DNA of 60,600 nucleotides. Origin: Candidatus Hydrogenedentota bacterium (GTDB taxonomy: Bacteria > Hydrogenedentota > Hydrogenedentia > Hydrogenedentales > JAEUWI01). Positions 16,617 to 25,131 of this stretch are shown piece after piece. The notes under the pieces were generated by a model, which made no database searches, was not told where the DNA came from, and saw nothing but the letters and a program-made list of their open reading frames with translations. Numbering within the stretch: position 1 is the stretch's first letter; each line of letters starts with the position of its first letter. The DNA lies in NCBI GenBank assembly GCA_016182605.1, contig JACPGE010000100.1, forward strand, positions 1 to 60,600, given 5' to 3'. Position numbers and translations under genes: made by a program.

Positions 16617-16872
16617 ATGCGTACCTCGTTCTTGACTGGTGACAGGTTGTGTTTGAAGGGGGATTATACCAGCGGGGCTTCACCCGGGGACAATTATTTG
16701 CACGCGGGGAGAAACCGGGAGCGCCGGGAGCGCGCATTCTCCGGGATGATGGGTCTTTTCAAATATTGTCTTGGAATGGTATGCTCTGGTGGCCGCACAC
16801 ATTTTCCATCAGGCCGGCACTGCCTCTTTTGTGCCGGGAGAGCCCCGGGGGCATCGGCGGGAGATCGGTTTC
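16617..16872. promoter_or_regulatory. Divergent intergenic region with a minus-strand -10
   Basis: About 256 bp separate two divergent genes. On the minus strand 16663-16668 reads TATAAT, a perfect -10 about 45 bases before the GH36-like ATG; the best -35 (TTGTCC, 16693-16688) is 19 bases away, so it is weak. No clear promoter is seen for the response regulator. Confidence 0.4.
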
Positions 16873-17301
16873 ATGAAGGCGCGCATATTGGTCGTGGATG
16901 ACGACCCGGTAAGCCGGAAGATTCTCAGCCGGCATTTTTCAAAGGTCGGCTTTGATGTTGTCTCGGTCGAATCCGGGAAACACGCCCTGGAGGAATTGGC
17001 CGGGCGCCGCTACGACATCGTAATCTCCGACATCGTCATGCCCGATATGAGCGGCATTGACTTGCTGAAGTCTATCCGCAAGGAATATCAGATGGTGCAT
17101 GTGATCATGATGACGGGCGTTGTCACCCTGGATCATGCGCTTTCTTGCATGCGTCTGGGCGCCGACACCATTTGTTTCAAGCCGGTGAATCTTGGGGAAC
17201 TCGATACTGCGGTCGAGAAAGCCATAGACTCCATCAAGCGCTGGCTGGAGATACTTGAGCGTATGACGGCCATGAAGGCGGCGTCCGGCGGGGATGCATA
17301 G
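16873..17301 (+). CDS. Single-domain response regulator (CheY-like receiver)
   Basis: A 142-residue receiver domain with no output domain. Acidic pocket D9-D10-D11, phosphoacceptor D53 ('VISDIVMPDMSG'), T81 ('MMTGVVT') and K103 ('FKPV') are all in place, so it should accept phosphate from a histidine kinase. The extra 25 C-terminal residues are helical ('EKAIDSIKRWLEILERMTAM'). ATG 16873 was chosen because the receiver fold begins there, with GGGAG upstream; the open frame begins earlier in low-complexity sequence. No kinase is encoded in the window, so its partner is elsewhere. The type IV pilus ATPase 2.5 kb downstream is a possible target, but that is speculation. It converges with the next gene, 19 bp apart. 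Confidence 0.88.
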   Translation: MKARILVVDDDPVSRKILSRHFSKVGFDVVSVESGKHALEELAGRRYDIVISDIVMPDMSGIDLLKSIRKEYQMVHVIMMTGVVTLDHALSCMRLGADTICFKPVNLGELDTAVEKAIDSIKRWLEILERMTAMKAASGGDA

Positions 17302-17320
17302 CCGGTGGATCGCCCCGCCG

Positions 17321-17983
17321 TCAAAAGGTGCTGTGGTAGATCTCGCCTTCCAGAAAATAACGGATGGGGTAGGCCGCGAAATTGGCAAAGCCCGCCACCG
17401 CGAACAGGTAGATGGCGCCGGACAGCAACAGGTGATGCCATACGGCTTGGCCGCGCAGGTGGAAGACCCGCCGGTGCGCGTGCACCTGCAAGGCCAAGGC
17501 AATCAACGCGAGCACAACATAGAGCGGCGTAATCCACGCTAGCGGCGGGTGGCCATCCTGCCGGAACGCCACCTGCATCATCGATTGAAAACCCCAATGG
17601 CCATGCCGCGCGCCCGCGGCCCAGGCGAGGTAGGGGCCGGGCAGGCTTAGGGGCAGGCTGGCGAGGGAGAAGCGCCACAGGGCCCATGTGAACGATTCGC
17701 AGCGGCCGCCAAAGTAGGGCGCGGTCACACTCAGGAGGTACACCCAAGCCACGCCAGCGAGGGGGAAGAGTATCAGCCAATGCAGTACCTGAAGCGGCGC
17801 GTGGGTGCTTGCCTGGGAAAAGTAGTAGGCGGTGAAGCCCGCGAGCGCTTCTGGCAACGGCAGCGGCCAGGCGCCACCGGCGAAATAGGTGACCGCGTAG
17901 TACCAGCCCACGCTGAAAGCCAGCACGAGCCACAAGACGATGGCGTTGAATACGTCAAGCAGGGTTTGCCGGGGCACAGTCAT
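17321..17983 (-). CDS. Multi-pass membrane protein of unknown function
   Basis: A 220-residue very hydrophobic protein with five or six likely membrane helices: 'AIVLWLVLAFSVGWYYAVTY', 'VLHWLILFPLAGVAWVYLL', 'WALWRFSLASLPLSL', 'ITPLYVVLALIALALQV' and 'LLLSGAIYLFAVAGFANFA'. I do not recognise the family; the helix count and short polar loops resemble Yip1-like proteins but there is no diagnostic motif. ATG 17983 is used; only a weak ribosome-binding site is visible. It converges on the response regulator and diverges from cls, with a 205-bp gap between the two start codons. Confidence 0.65.
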   Translation of the reverse strand: MTVPRQTLLDVFNAIVLWLVLAFSVGWYYAVTYFAGGAWPLPLPEALAGFTAYYFSQASTHAPLQVLHWLILFPLAGVAWVYLLSVTAPYFGGRCESFTWALWRFSLASLPLSLPGPYLAWAAGARHGHWGFQSMMQVAFRQDGHPPLAWITPLYVVLALIALALQVHAHRRVFHLRGQAVWHHLLLSGAIYLFAVAGFANFAAYPIRYFLEGEIYHSTF

Positions 17984-18188
17984 AAAGTGGGGCCGATCCT
18001 TCCCGAGTTGCCCGCGTACTCTACGGGTTCGCCCCTGGAGCCGTCAACCCGTGCGCAGCAACAGGACTTATGCACTGGGCCGCTTGCGCTGGCGCGACCG
18101 GGCGAGTTCCATTCCGGTGCGGCAAACCAGCTATACTCGGCGTAGCGGACGATGATGTAAACCTGTGGCGCAATCCTCCCGGTGAATC

Positions 18189-19589
18189 ATGAACTCTGGC
18201 GTGCTGGTGACATTCCTCTTTGAGCATCTCCTGACCATCGCTGGATTCCTCCTTGCCATGGCGTTGATACTTCAGCTCATTCGTGAACACCGCAGGCCCG
18301 GCGGTACGCTGGCCTGGATCCTGGCCATCGTGCTGATACCCTATATCGGTGTGCCCCTCTATCTGCTCATTGGCGGCCGAAAACTGCAGGAGCGGGTAAA
18401 GCGCAAGGAGGATCTCTACGCAGCCGCAGGTTTAGTGGCAGACCACGGGCCCTTGAGCAAGAGCGCACGGGCGCTCTGCGCCGGCGGGATGCCTCCGCTT
18501 CGCAGTGGCAACCGGGTGGTGATGGAGCATTCCGGAGAACGGGCCTACCGCGAATTGATGGCCATGTTGTCCCGCGCCGAGACCTCCATCGAGATCAACA
18601 CCTTCATACTGGGCCGGGATATCGTGGGCGAGACCATTGTGGAATCTCTTGCCCGCAAAGCACGGGAGGGCGTGCGGGTACGGCTGCTGCTCGACAGCCT
18701 TGGCTGCATGTGGGTTTCCCGCCACTTCCTGAAGCCTCTGCGGGATGCCGGCGGCCAGGTGGGATTCTTCCTGCCCGTGCTCCCGCTGCAGCGGCGCTGG
18801 TCCGCCAACTTGCGCAACCACCGGAAGATCGTGGTGGTGGACGGCCGCCATGCGATGGTTGGCGGCATGAATCTCAGCATGCTGTTCATGGGGCCACGGC
18901 CGCACGCCAAGCGCTTTCTCGATTCAGCGGTCTTCTTTGAGGGTCCCGCGGTTAACGACGTGCGGGACATTTTCGAGAATGACTGGCACTACACCACCCA
19001 GGAAACGCCGCCCTCCGAGGCCGCGCCCGCTGCACAGGCCCCTGCGGAATCGGGGGTGGTTCAAGTCGCGGCGAGCGGGCCCGACGTGCCCGACGATGTA
19101 TTGCACGACGCCCTGCTCATGGCCATCTTCGAGGCGCAACACCGGATCTGGATTCTTACGCCGTATTTTGTGCCCGATGAGACCATGACCGAGGCCCTGG
19201 CCCTCCAGGCGCGCATGGGGATCGAAGTGCGCGTGCTGGTGCCGCGCCGATCCAATCACCGTCTGGCCGATATCGCGCGGGTGCCCGCCCTGCGCAGGCT
19301 TTCCGAAGCCGGCGCAAAGATTTACGCCTACCGCAAGGGCATGATCCATGCCAAGCTGCTCGTGTTCGACAATCAGGTTGCCGTTACCGGTTCCCCCAAT
19401 CTGGACATGCGCAGCATGTACCTCAATTTCGAAATCGCCCTCTTTCATTACTCTGCCACTGAAATTGACGAAGTTGCGGGCCGTATCGATACCCTGATTC
19501 GCCAATCCGAGGAACTCCAATTCGCACCGCCCAACCTGCTGGACAGTTGCCGCGAGGGCGTGGGTTCGCTGCTATCTCCACTGCTTTGA
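18189..19589 (+). CDS. cls: Cardiolipin synthase (phospholipase D family)
   Basis: A 466-residue membrane enzyme joining two phosphatidylglycerol molecules into cardiolipin and glycerol. Two N-terminal membrane helices carry the PLDc_N signature ('GGTLAWILAIVLIPYIGVPL'). Both HKD motifs are complete: H211-K213-D218 ('NHRKIVVVD') and H387-K389-D394 ('IHAKLLVFD'), each followed by the expected Gly-Gly/Gly-Ser and Asn. Length matches bacterial Cls. A possible -10 TATACT lies at 18132-18137, but the nearest -35 (TTCCAT) is 19 bases away. The precursor would come from the pgsA product. Confidence 0.94.
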   Translation: MNSGVLVTFLFEHLLTIAGFLLAMALILQLIREHRRPGGTLAWILAIVLIPYIGVPLYLLIGGRKLQERVKRKEDLYAAAGLVADHGPLSKSARALCAGGMPPLRSGNRVVMEHSGERAYRELMAMLSRAETSIEINTFILGRDIVGETIVESLARKAREGVRVRLLLDSLGCMWVSRHFLKPLRDAGGQVGFFLPVLPLQRRWSANLRNHRKIVVVDGRHAMVGGMNLSMLFMGPRPHAKRFLDSAVFFEGPAVNDVRDIFENDWHYTTQETPPSEAAPAAQAPAESGVVQVAASGPDVPDDVLHDALLMAIFEAQHRIWILTPYFVPDETMTEALALQARMGIEVRVLVPRRSNHRLADIARVPALRRLSEAGAKIYAYRKGMIHAKLLVFDNQVAVTGSPNLDMRSMYLNFEIALFHYSATEIDEVAGRIDTLIRQSEELQFAPPNLLDSCREGVGSLLSPLL

Positions 19590-19754
19590 GGGGCACCCTC
19601 GACCGAAACCCGGGGGCCGCCATGCTTAAACCATGAATTATGCATTGTTGTCAATATACTTGTATTTGGCCAAGGCCCATGCTAGGCTTGTTCCCGTGCG
19701 CCGCAACAGCCGTACCGGCCGCTCAAGGCCCGGCTTCGTGAGGAGGAAAACGCG

Positions 19755-20846
19755 ATGGCGGAAATGGATCGTTTCTTCAAGCTGATGGTCGAACATGGCA
19801 CCTCGGACTTGCACCTTTGCACGGGCTGCAAGCCCATGTTCCGCAAGGATGGGTCCATTGTGCCGCTGCGCAATGACGATGTACTCACGGCAGAACGGGC
19901 GGAGCAACTGCTCTTTGAGATCGTGCCGGAGAAGAACCGCAAAGAATTTGACGCCTGCAACGACACCGACTTTGCCTATGAACTGGAGGGCTTTGGGCGC
20001 TACCGGGCCAACATATTCCGGGATCACAAGGGTGTGGGTGGCGTGTTTCGTTTGATCCCGTCGGAGATTCTCACGTTTGAACAGCTCAACCTGCCCAAAG
20101 CGTTGAAGAGGTTCTGCCAATTGCACAAGGGGCTGGTGCTGGTGACAGGGCCTACGGGGAGCGGCAAGTCGACGACCCTGGCCGCAATGATCGACTTCAT
20201 TAACAAATCCCGGTCGGACCATATCATCACGATTGAAGACCCGATCGAATTCGTGCACCAGAATCAGCGTTGCCTGCTCAATCAACGCGAAGTGCATTCG
20301 CACACGGCGAGTTTCAAGGCGGCGCTGCGTGCGGCGCTCCGTGAAGATCCCGATATTGTGCTGGTGGGTGAAATGCGCGACCTGGAGACGACCCACATCG
20401 CCATTGAGACGGCGGAAACGGGGCACTTGGTATTCGGCACCTTGCACACCACCACCGCGGTATCGACGGTGGATCGCCTCATCGATCAGTTCCCCTCCAG
20501 TCAGCAACAGCAGATCCGCACGATGCTGTCCGCCGCGCTCAAGGGAGTGGTGGCGCAGAACCTGATCAAGAAGAAAGGCGGGGGCCGTGTGGCCGCGCTG
20601 GAAGTGCTGATCGTCAATGCGGCGGTGGCATCCCTGATTCGCGACGGGAAGACCTCACAGGTGATGAGCATCATGCAGACCGCGAAGAAGGAAGGCATGA
20701 CCCTGCTGAACGACGAGCTTGCGCGGCTGTGCAAGGAAGATTTGATCGAGCCTGCCGAAGCGTTTTCGAAGGCCGTGGACAAGGAAGGTTTCATGAACGC
20801 GTTGGAAACGACCGGCATCAAGTTTACCCGGCCCGTGGAAGACTGA
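19755..20846 (+). CDS. pilT: Type IV pilus retraction ATPase (PilT family)
   Basis: A 363-residue hexameric secretion ATPase that depolymerises type IV pili for twitching. N-terminal PAS-like region ('MDRFFKLMVEHGTSDLHLCTG'), Walker A 'GPTGSGKST' near 132, the Asp box 'ITIEDPIEFVH', Walker B 'DPDIVLVGEMRD' and the His box 'HLVFGTLHTTTA' are in canonical order; 'GEMRD' and the absence of an N1 domain and tetracysteine separate it from PilB/GspE. AGGAGG lies eight bases before ATG 19755. PilT versus PilU cannot be decided by eye. No other pilus genes are in the window. It converges with the sialidase gene, leaving only 5 bp between stops. Confidence 0.93.
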   Translation: MAEMDRFFKLMVEHGTSDLHLCTGCKPMFRKDGSIVPLRNDDVLTAERAEQLLFEIVPEKNRKEFDACNDTDFAYELEGFGRYRANIFRDHKGVGGVFRLIPSEILTFEQLNLPKALKRFCQLHKGLVLVTGPTGSGKSTTLAAMIDFINKSRSDHIITIEDPIEFVHQNQRCLLNQREVHSHTASFKAALRAALREDPDIVLVGEMRDLETTHIAIETAETGHLVFGTLHTTTAVSTVDRLIDQFPSSQQQQIRTMLSAALKGVVAQNLIKKKGGGRVAALEVLIVNAAVASLIRDGKTSQVMSIMQTAKKEGMTLLNDELARLCKEDLIEPAEAFSKAVDKEGFMNALETTGIKFTRPVED

Positions 20847-20851
20847 GTTCT

Positions 20852-21991
20852 TTACCGGCTGCCGGCACGCCCGGTGAGGGAGTCCAAGGCGACACGTTGA
20901 AACACGATCGTCTCGTAAGGATTCTGGCCGCCGCATTCGTAGAGACACGCAAAAACGCCGTCTTGCAGCGGCGCCAGCGCAGAGTAGGCCGAGGGCCCCT
21001 CGTGCAGCACCCTGCTGTGTGCCCAGGTCTTGCCATCGTCTTCACTGAGCCGTACCGTCATCCGAACGCGTTTCTTGTGGTCCGCCGGATTTGAAAAGAG
21101 CACGAGCGGCCGGCCGGCGCCGACGGTTTTGATCAGACTGGCTTGACACTTGGGCTCTGGCAGTGCAGCATCGTGCGTGAGGGCGCTCCAGGTCATACCG
21201 CCATCATTGCTGGTGCTCAATACGCGATTCTCCAATTCGTTTCGTGAGGACCGCCGCATGTTCAACAAGAGCGAGCCGTCTTCCCGTTCGATCGCCTGAC
21301 ACTCATCCACACCGTCTTGCGTGCGGCCACCCAATTGCCATGAGGCGCCCTGATCGCCGGAGTAGATGACGTGCGAGAAGTACCCAAGGGCGTCTCCACG
21401 TGTCTTGTGGTCGCAGGGGATGATCATACGCCCCGCCTGCGCGCCGTAACGCAGTTGGATACCCACGCCGGGGCCGGTGGCGTACCAGGTCCATTCCGGG
21501 AGCTTCGTGGTGGACGTGATCTCCTTCGGCGGCGCCCAGGTTGCCCCTTCATCCGTGCTGTGAGCAACCCACACGGTGCGTGTGCCCTCGCTGGTTCCTC
21601 CGATGATCTCGCTTTCCTTGTCCTGGCCCAGATTGTGGGTGAGGAGCAGCCAGATGGTGCCTGTGCGCTCGTCCACCACGGGGCAGGGGTTGCCGCACGT
21701 GTTGCCGCCGTCATCCCACACCACCTGCACGGGCCCCCAGGTTTCCCCATAGTCCGAAGAACGGCGCAGCAAGAGATCGATATCCCCGGTGTCGGACTGA
21801 GCGCCCTTGCGGCCTTCGCAAAAGGCGAGCACCGTGCCCTGGGGTGTGGCGAGGAGCGACGGGATGCGGTAGGTATGATAGCCGCCTTCGCCGCTTGTGA
21901 ATACGGCCTGCCGATCGGGCGCGGCCCCGGCGGTAGCGTGCATACTCCAAGCCACTATCAGGACCGGAACGAATCGCCAGCAACCGCGCAT
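20852..21991 (-). CDS. Secreted exo-alpha-sialidase (GH33-like)
   Basis: A 379-residue six-bladed propeller that should release terminal sialic acids. A signal peptide ('[23 protein letters not shown]') precedes the '[10 protein letters not shown]' FRIP-type motif carrying the first catalytic Arg. Five Asp boxes follow: [32 protein letters not shown] and SEDDGKTW. '[12 protein letters not shown]' and 'CQASLI' match bacterial sialidases. ATG 21991 has AAGGAG eight bases upstream; the frame stays open 15 codons further without a better start. No sialic-acid uptake or NAN genes are nearby, so it may feed on host or algal glycans, or act with the sulfatase at 57.8 kb (inference). Confidence 0.88.
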   Translation of the reverse strand: MRGCWRFVPVLIVAWSMHATAGAAPDRQAVFTSGEGGYHTYRIPSLLATPQGTVLAFCEGRKGAQSDTGDIDLLLRRSSDYGETWGPVQVVWDDGGNTCGNPCPVVDERTGTIWLLLTHNLGQDKESEIIGGTSEGTRTVWVAHSTDEGATWAPPKEITSTTKLPEWTWYATGPGVGIQLRYGAQAGRMIIPCDHKTRGDALGYFSHVIYSGDQGASWQLGGRTQDGVDECQAIEREDGSLLLNMRRSSRNELENRVLSTSNDGGMTWSALTHDAALPEPKCQASLIKTVGAGRPLVLFSNPADHKKRVRMTVRLSEDDGKTWAHSRVLHEGPSAYSALAPLQDGVFACLYECGGQNPYETIVFQRVALDSLTGRAGSR

Positions 21992-22128
21992 CGATACTCT
22001 CCTTTTGATCCAGGGTTTGCGATCACGATACTGCATTGTCCCCTGCCACGCAAGGGGAGGTTGAGCTTGTGCGGTGGGATGGCATAAGGTAGTCGAAAGA
22101 CCGCATTCATTGTGTTGGAAGGATTTCC

Positions 22129-23250
22129 ATGGGCAAGAAAGACAAGGGCGCGGCGGAGCGCCCCAAGGTTGACTCTATCCGGCTTGGACTCGGCGTGCTT
22201 GTAGTGCTCTTGATCGGCAGCAACCTGGTGTTCTGGTCTGCGAGCCGCCCCACGCCACTTGGATCGGCCGGGCCGCAGGCCGCGGCGGCTTCGAATCCAG
22301 GATCGCCCGCGATGACGCCGCGCAAGGCATTTCGGATCGTCAATGGCCACGATCACCTCTACATGATGGAGCACCTGGACCGGTACATGAAGGCCGCGGA
22401 AGTGATGGGGGTGGAGAAGACGCTTTTCGTGGCCAGTTCCGAGTTTACGTTTCTGGGCAAGGGCAGCAAGGAGAAGCTGAACGACTGGAGCACCAATGTG
22501 GTGCTGGAAGCGGCGGACGCGTATCCGGGAAAGATCATACCCTTTGCCACGCTTCACCCGAATGACAAGGACAAAGTAACCTTGTTGGAGGGCTATATGG
22601 CCCGGGGCATCAAAGGCCTCAAACTCTATACGGGGCACAGCAATTTCTACGATCGCTCGCTTTACGATGAGTCCATGTTTCCAGTCTATGCGTTCTGTCA
22701 GGAGAAGGGCCTGCCCATACTCTGGCACGTGAACATGTCGAAGTATCTGGACGACCTGAACCAGGTCTTGCTGAACTATCCGAAACTGAAGTTGCTTATC
22801 CCCCATTTTGGCGTGGGTTTCTGGAACCCGCAGGATGGCACCATGGCGGCGCTGGGCAAGATGATGGACACGTATCCCAATGTCTATGTGGACTCCAGTT
22901 TTGGCACGCGGGAAATACTCGTGGGCGGCCTGGGCCGGGTGAGCCAGTTCAATGACTACTTTCGGGACTACTACGAGAAGTACCAGGATCGCATTATCTG
23001 GGGGACGGACATGGTGGTGACGGGCAACAGCGAGAAGACGCAGGAATGGATCGAGTCGGTCCTTCGCGCCTGCCGCGACGTGCACGAACAGGACACGTAT
23101 TACTACTGGATGGCGGCGAAGGGTTCCAAATACGCGGATGCGAAGACTGCGACGCCCTACGGCCAACTCCGTGGCCTCGACCTCTCCGATGCCATTCTGG
23201 AAAAGGTGTATTGGACGAACTTCCACCGCTTTCTCGGCCTGCCCGAGTAG
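22129..23250 (+). CDS. Membrane-anchored amidohydrolase (amidohydrolase_2 TIM barrel)
   Basis: A 373-residue protein. An N-terminal anchor ('[18 protein letters not shown]', about 19-36) follows a basic start and has no clear cleavage site, so the barrel sits outside the membrane. '[12 protein letters not shown]' is the HxH metal pair at the first strand, '[12 protein letters not shown]' and '[12 protein letters not shown]' give the next two His ligands, and '[10 protein letters not shown]' the final Asp. This is the amidohydrolase_2 (ACMSD/dihydroorotase-like) layout. The substrate is unknown; decarboxylation or hydrolysis are both known in the family. GGAAGGA lies five bases before ATG 22129. 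It diverges from the sialidase gene. Confidence 0.8.
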   Translation: MGKKDKGAAERPKVDSIRLGLGVLVVLLIGSNLVFWSASRPTPLGSAGPQAAAASNPGSPAMTPRKAFRIVNGHDHLYMMEHLDRYMKAAEVMGVEKTLFVASSEFTFLGKGSKEKLNDWSTNVVLEAADAYPGKIIPFATLHPNDKDKVTLLEGYMARGIKGLKLYTGHSNFYDRSLYDESMFPVYAFCQEKGLPILWHVNMSKYLDDLNQVLLNYPKLKLLIPHFGVGFWNPQDGTMAALGKMMDTYPNVYVDSSFGTREILVGGLGRVSQFNDYFRDYYEKYQDRIIWGTDMVVTGNSEKTQEWIESVLRACRDVHEQDTYYYWMAAKGSKYADAKTATPYGQLRGLDLSDAILEKVYWTNFHRFLGLPE

Positions 23251-23344
23251 GCGGTTCCGGCCCCGCTCCACGGAAAGTGGCCGCTGGCCGCCGCCGGGAG
23301 CTTTCTGGCAGGCTCCAGCGGGCGTGTGCTATCCTATCTCCTTC

Positions 23345-23373
23345 CCTCTCACGCCTTTATCCGGCGTGAGAGG
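23345..23373. terminator. Perfect 11-bp hairpin before proS
   Basis: CCTCTCACGCC and GGCGTGAGAGG flank a 7-nt loop. No T-run follows; it may terminate the amidohydrolase transcript or sit in the proS leader. Confidence 0.5.
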
Positions 23374-23427
23374 TGCATGTAAAACCCCCGCCGGCAGCGA
23401 AATCGGCAGATGAATAACGGAGCGGTC

Positions 23428-24855
23428 ATGGCCAAAGGCATAACGAGTCGTTCGGAAGACTATTCCCAGTGGTATATCGATGTGGTGCGGAAGGCGGAGA
23501 TGGCCGAGCACTCGCCGGTGAAGGGCTGCATGGTAATCAAGCCGACGGGCTATGGGATCTGGGAAAAGATTCAGGCGAACCTGGACCGCATGTTCAAGGA
23601 AACAGGCCACGTCAACGCGTACTTCCCCATGTTGATCCCGGAGAGTTTTTTGAAGCGGGAGGCGGAGCACGTGGAAGGCTTCGCACCGGAGTGCGCGGTG
23701 GTGACGCATGGCGGCGGCAAGAAACTGGAAGAGCCTCTGGTGTTGCGGCCCACGTCGGAGACGATTATTTGGGACAGCTACCGCAACTGGATCAGCAGCT
23801 ACCGCGATCTTCCGTTGCTTATCAACCAGTGGGCGAACGTGGTGCGGTGGGAGATGCGCACGCGGCTTTTCCTGCGCACGACGGAATTTCTGTGGCAGGA
23901 AGGGCACACGGCCCACGCGACACATGAGGAGGCGGAGGAAGAGGCCTACAAGATGGTTCACGTGTACCGGCGCTTCGCGGAGGAGTTCCTTGCGATGCCG
24001 GTGCTGGTGGGCAAGAAAACGAACAAGGAAAAGTTTGCGGGCGCGCTGCACACGTATTGCATTGAGGCGCTGATGCAGGATGGCAAGGCGCTCCAGGCGG
24101 GGACTTCGCATCACCTGGGCCAGAACTTTGCCAAGGCCTTCGACGTGAAATTTCAGGACAAGGACAAGGAACTGAAATACGTCTATGCCACGAGCTGGGG
24201 CGTTTCCACCCGGCTTATCGGCGGCATGATCATGACGCACAGCGACGACAATGGCCTGGTGACACCGCCGCGCCTGGCGCCGCTGCCTGTGGTGATTGTT
24301 CCCATTTACCGCGATGACGCGCAGATGGCGGCGGTGGTGGGCAAGGCGCGCGAGATGACGAAGGGGTGGGATCCGCTTTCGTACAAGATTGACGATCGCG
24401 ATCACTACAAGCCCGGCTACAAGTTCAATGAGTGGGAGTTGAAGGGTATTCCGATCCGCATTGAGATCGGTCCGCGCGACGTGGAGAACAACGAAGTGGT
24501 TGTGGCGCGCCGCGACACGGGCGAGAAGGTCACGCTTCCGATGGAAGGGCTGCGCGAAAAGCTCGACACGTTGTTGGACGCTATTCAGGCGAACCTTTTC
24601 GCCGTGGCCCAGGCGCGCACCGAAGCGAACACCCACACGGTCGACGATTACAACGAGTACAAGACCCGCATCAAAGACGGCGGCTTCTTCCGGGTCTTCC
24701 TCGATCACGAGAATCCCGAGGTGGAAAACCGCCTGCAGGAAGACACCAAGTCCACCGTGCGTTGTATCCCGTTCGATGCGCCGGAAGAGGAAGGCCCCTG
24801 CATGATCACGGGCAAGCTCTGTAAGTACCGGGTCTACACTGCCCAGTCGTACTGA
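23428..24855 (+). CDS. proS: Prolyl-tRNA synthetase, archaeal/eukaryote-type short form
   Basis: A 475-residue class II synthetase charging tRNA-Pro. '[22 protein letters not shown]' and '[17 protein letters not shown]' start the catalytic core; '[20 protein letters not shown]' is motif 2 with its loop, and '[20 protein letters not shown]' is motif 3. The roughly 180-residue editing insertion of typical bacterial ProRS is absent, and the protein ends in '..[11 protein letters not shown]', the C-terminal Tyr of the archaeal/eukaryote-type enzymes. ATG 23428 is preferred because GGAG lies five bases upstream; ATG 23410 would add six residues. Without the insertion, mischarged Ala-tRNA-Pro would need a separate editing factor. 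Confidence 0.96.
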   Translation: MAKGITSRSEDYSQWYIDVVRKAEMAEHSPVKGCMVIKPTGYGIWEKIQANLDRMFKETGHVNAYFPMLIPESFLKREAEHVEGFAPECAVVTHGGGKKLEEPLVLRPTSETIIWDSYRNWISSYRDLPLLINQWANVVRWEMRTRLFLRTTEFLWQEGHTAHATHEEAEEEAYKMVHVYRRFAEEFLAMPVLVGKKTNKEKFAGALHTYCIEALMQDGKALQAGTSHHLGQNFAKAFDVKFQDKDKELKYVYATSWGVSTRLIGGMIMTHSDDNGLVTPPRLAPLPVVIVPIYRDDAQMAAVVGKAREMTKGWDPLSYKIDDRDHYKPGYKFNEWELKGIPIRIEIGPRDVENNEVVVARRDTGEKVTLPMEGLREKLDTLLDAIQANLFAVAQARTEANTHTVDDYNEYKTRIKDGGFFRVFLDHENPEVENRLQEDTKSTVRCIPFDAPEEEGPCMITGKLCKYRVYTAQSY

Positions 24856-24924
24856 GGGCTTCTCTGCATACTAACATCGTGTAATGGAGCATGGGCGAGA
24901 AGCCCGTGTTCCGGCGCGTTAGTA
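24856..24924 (+). other. Interlocked inverted repeats (pseudoknot-like) directly after proS
   Basis: GGGCTTCTC (24856-24864) pairs with GAGAAGCCC (24897-24905), and TACTAAC (24869-24875) pairs with GTTAGTA (24918-24924). The order A-B-A'-B' is that of an H-type pseudoknot. It begins at the base after the proS stop. It may be a 3' end structure or coincidence. The rest of the gap to 25131 shows nothing clear. Confidence 0.4.
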
Positions 24925-25131
24925 CGCGGCCAAAGTGATAATTCTTCCATGCGTGGCGGGCATGGAAAACCCATGGTATACTCCTAGCACTGGGAAGTGT
25001 GGGCCGGCTTCTGATTCGCGCCTTGCGGCAGTTTCAGCGCCTTTGGCGATCGGATGGATGGTCTCGTTGTGTAGGTGTGCAAACAACTTTACTGTCTAGC
25101 ATTATGCCAGGCGGAGCGGATCAATCACGCA

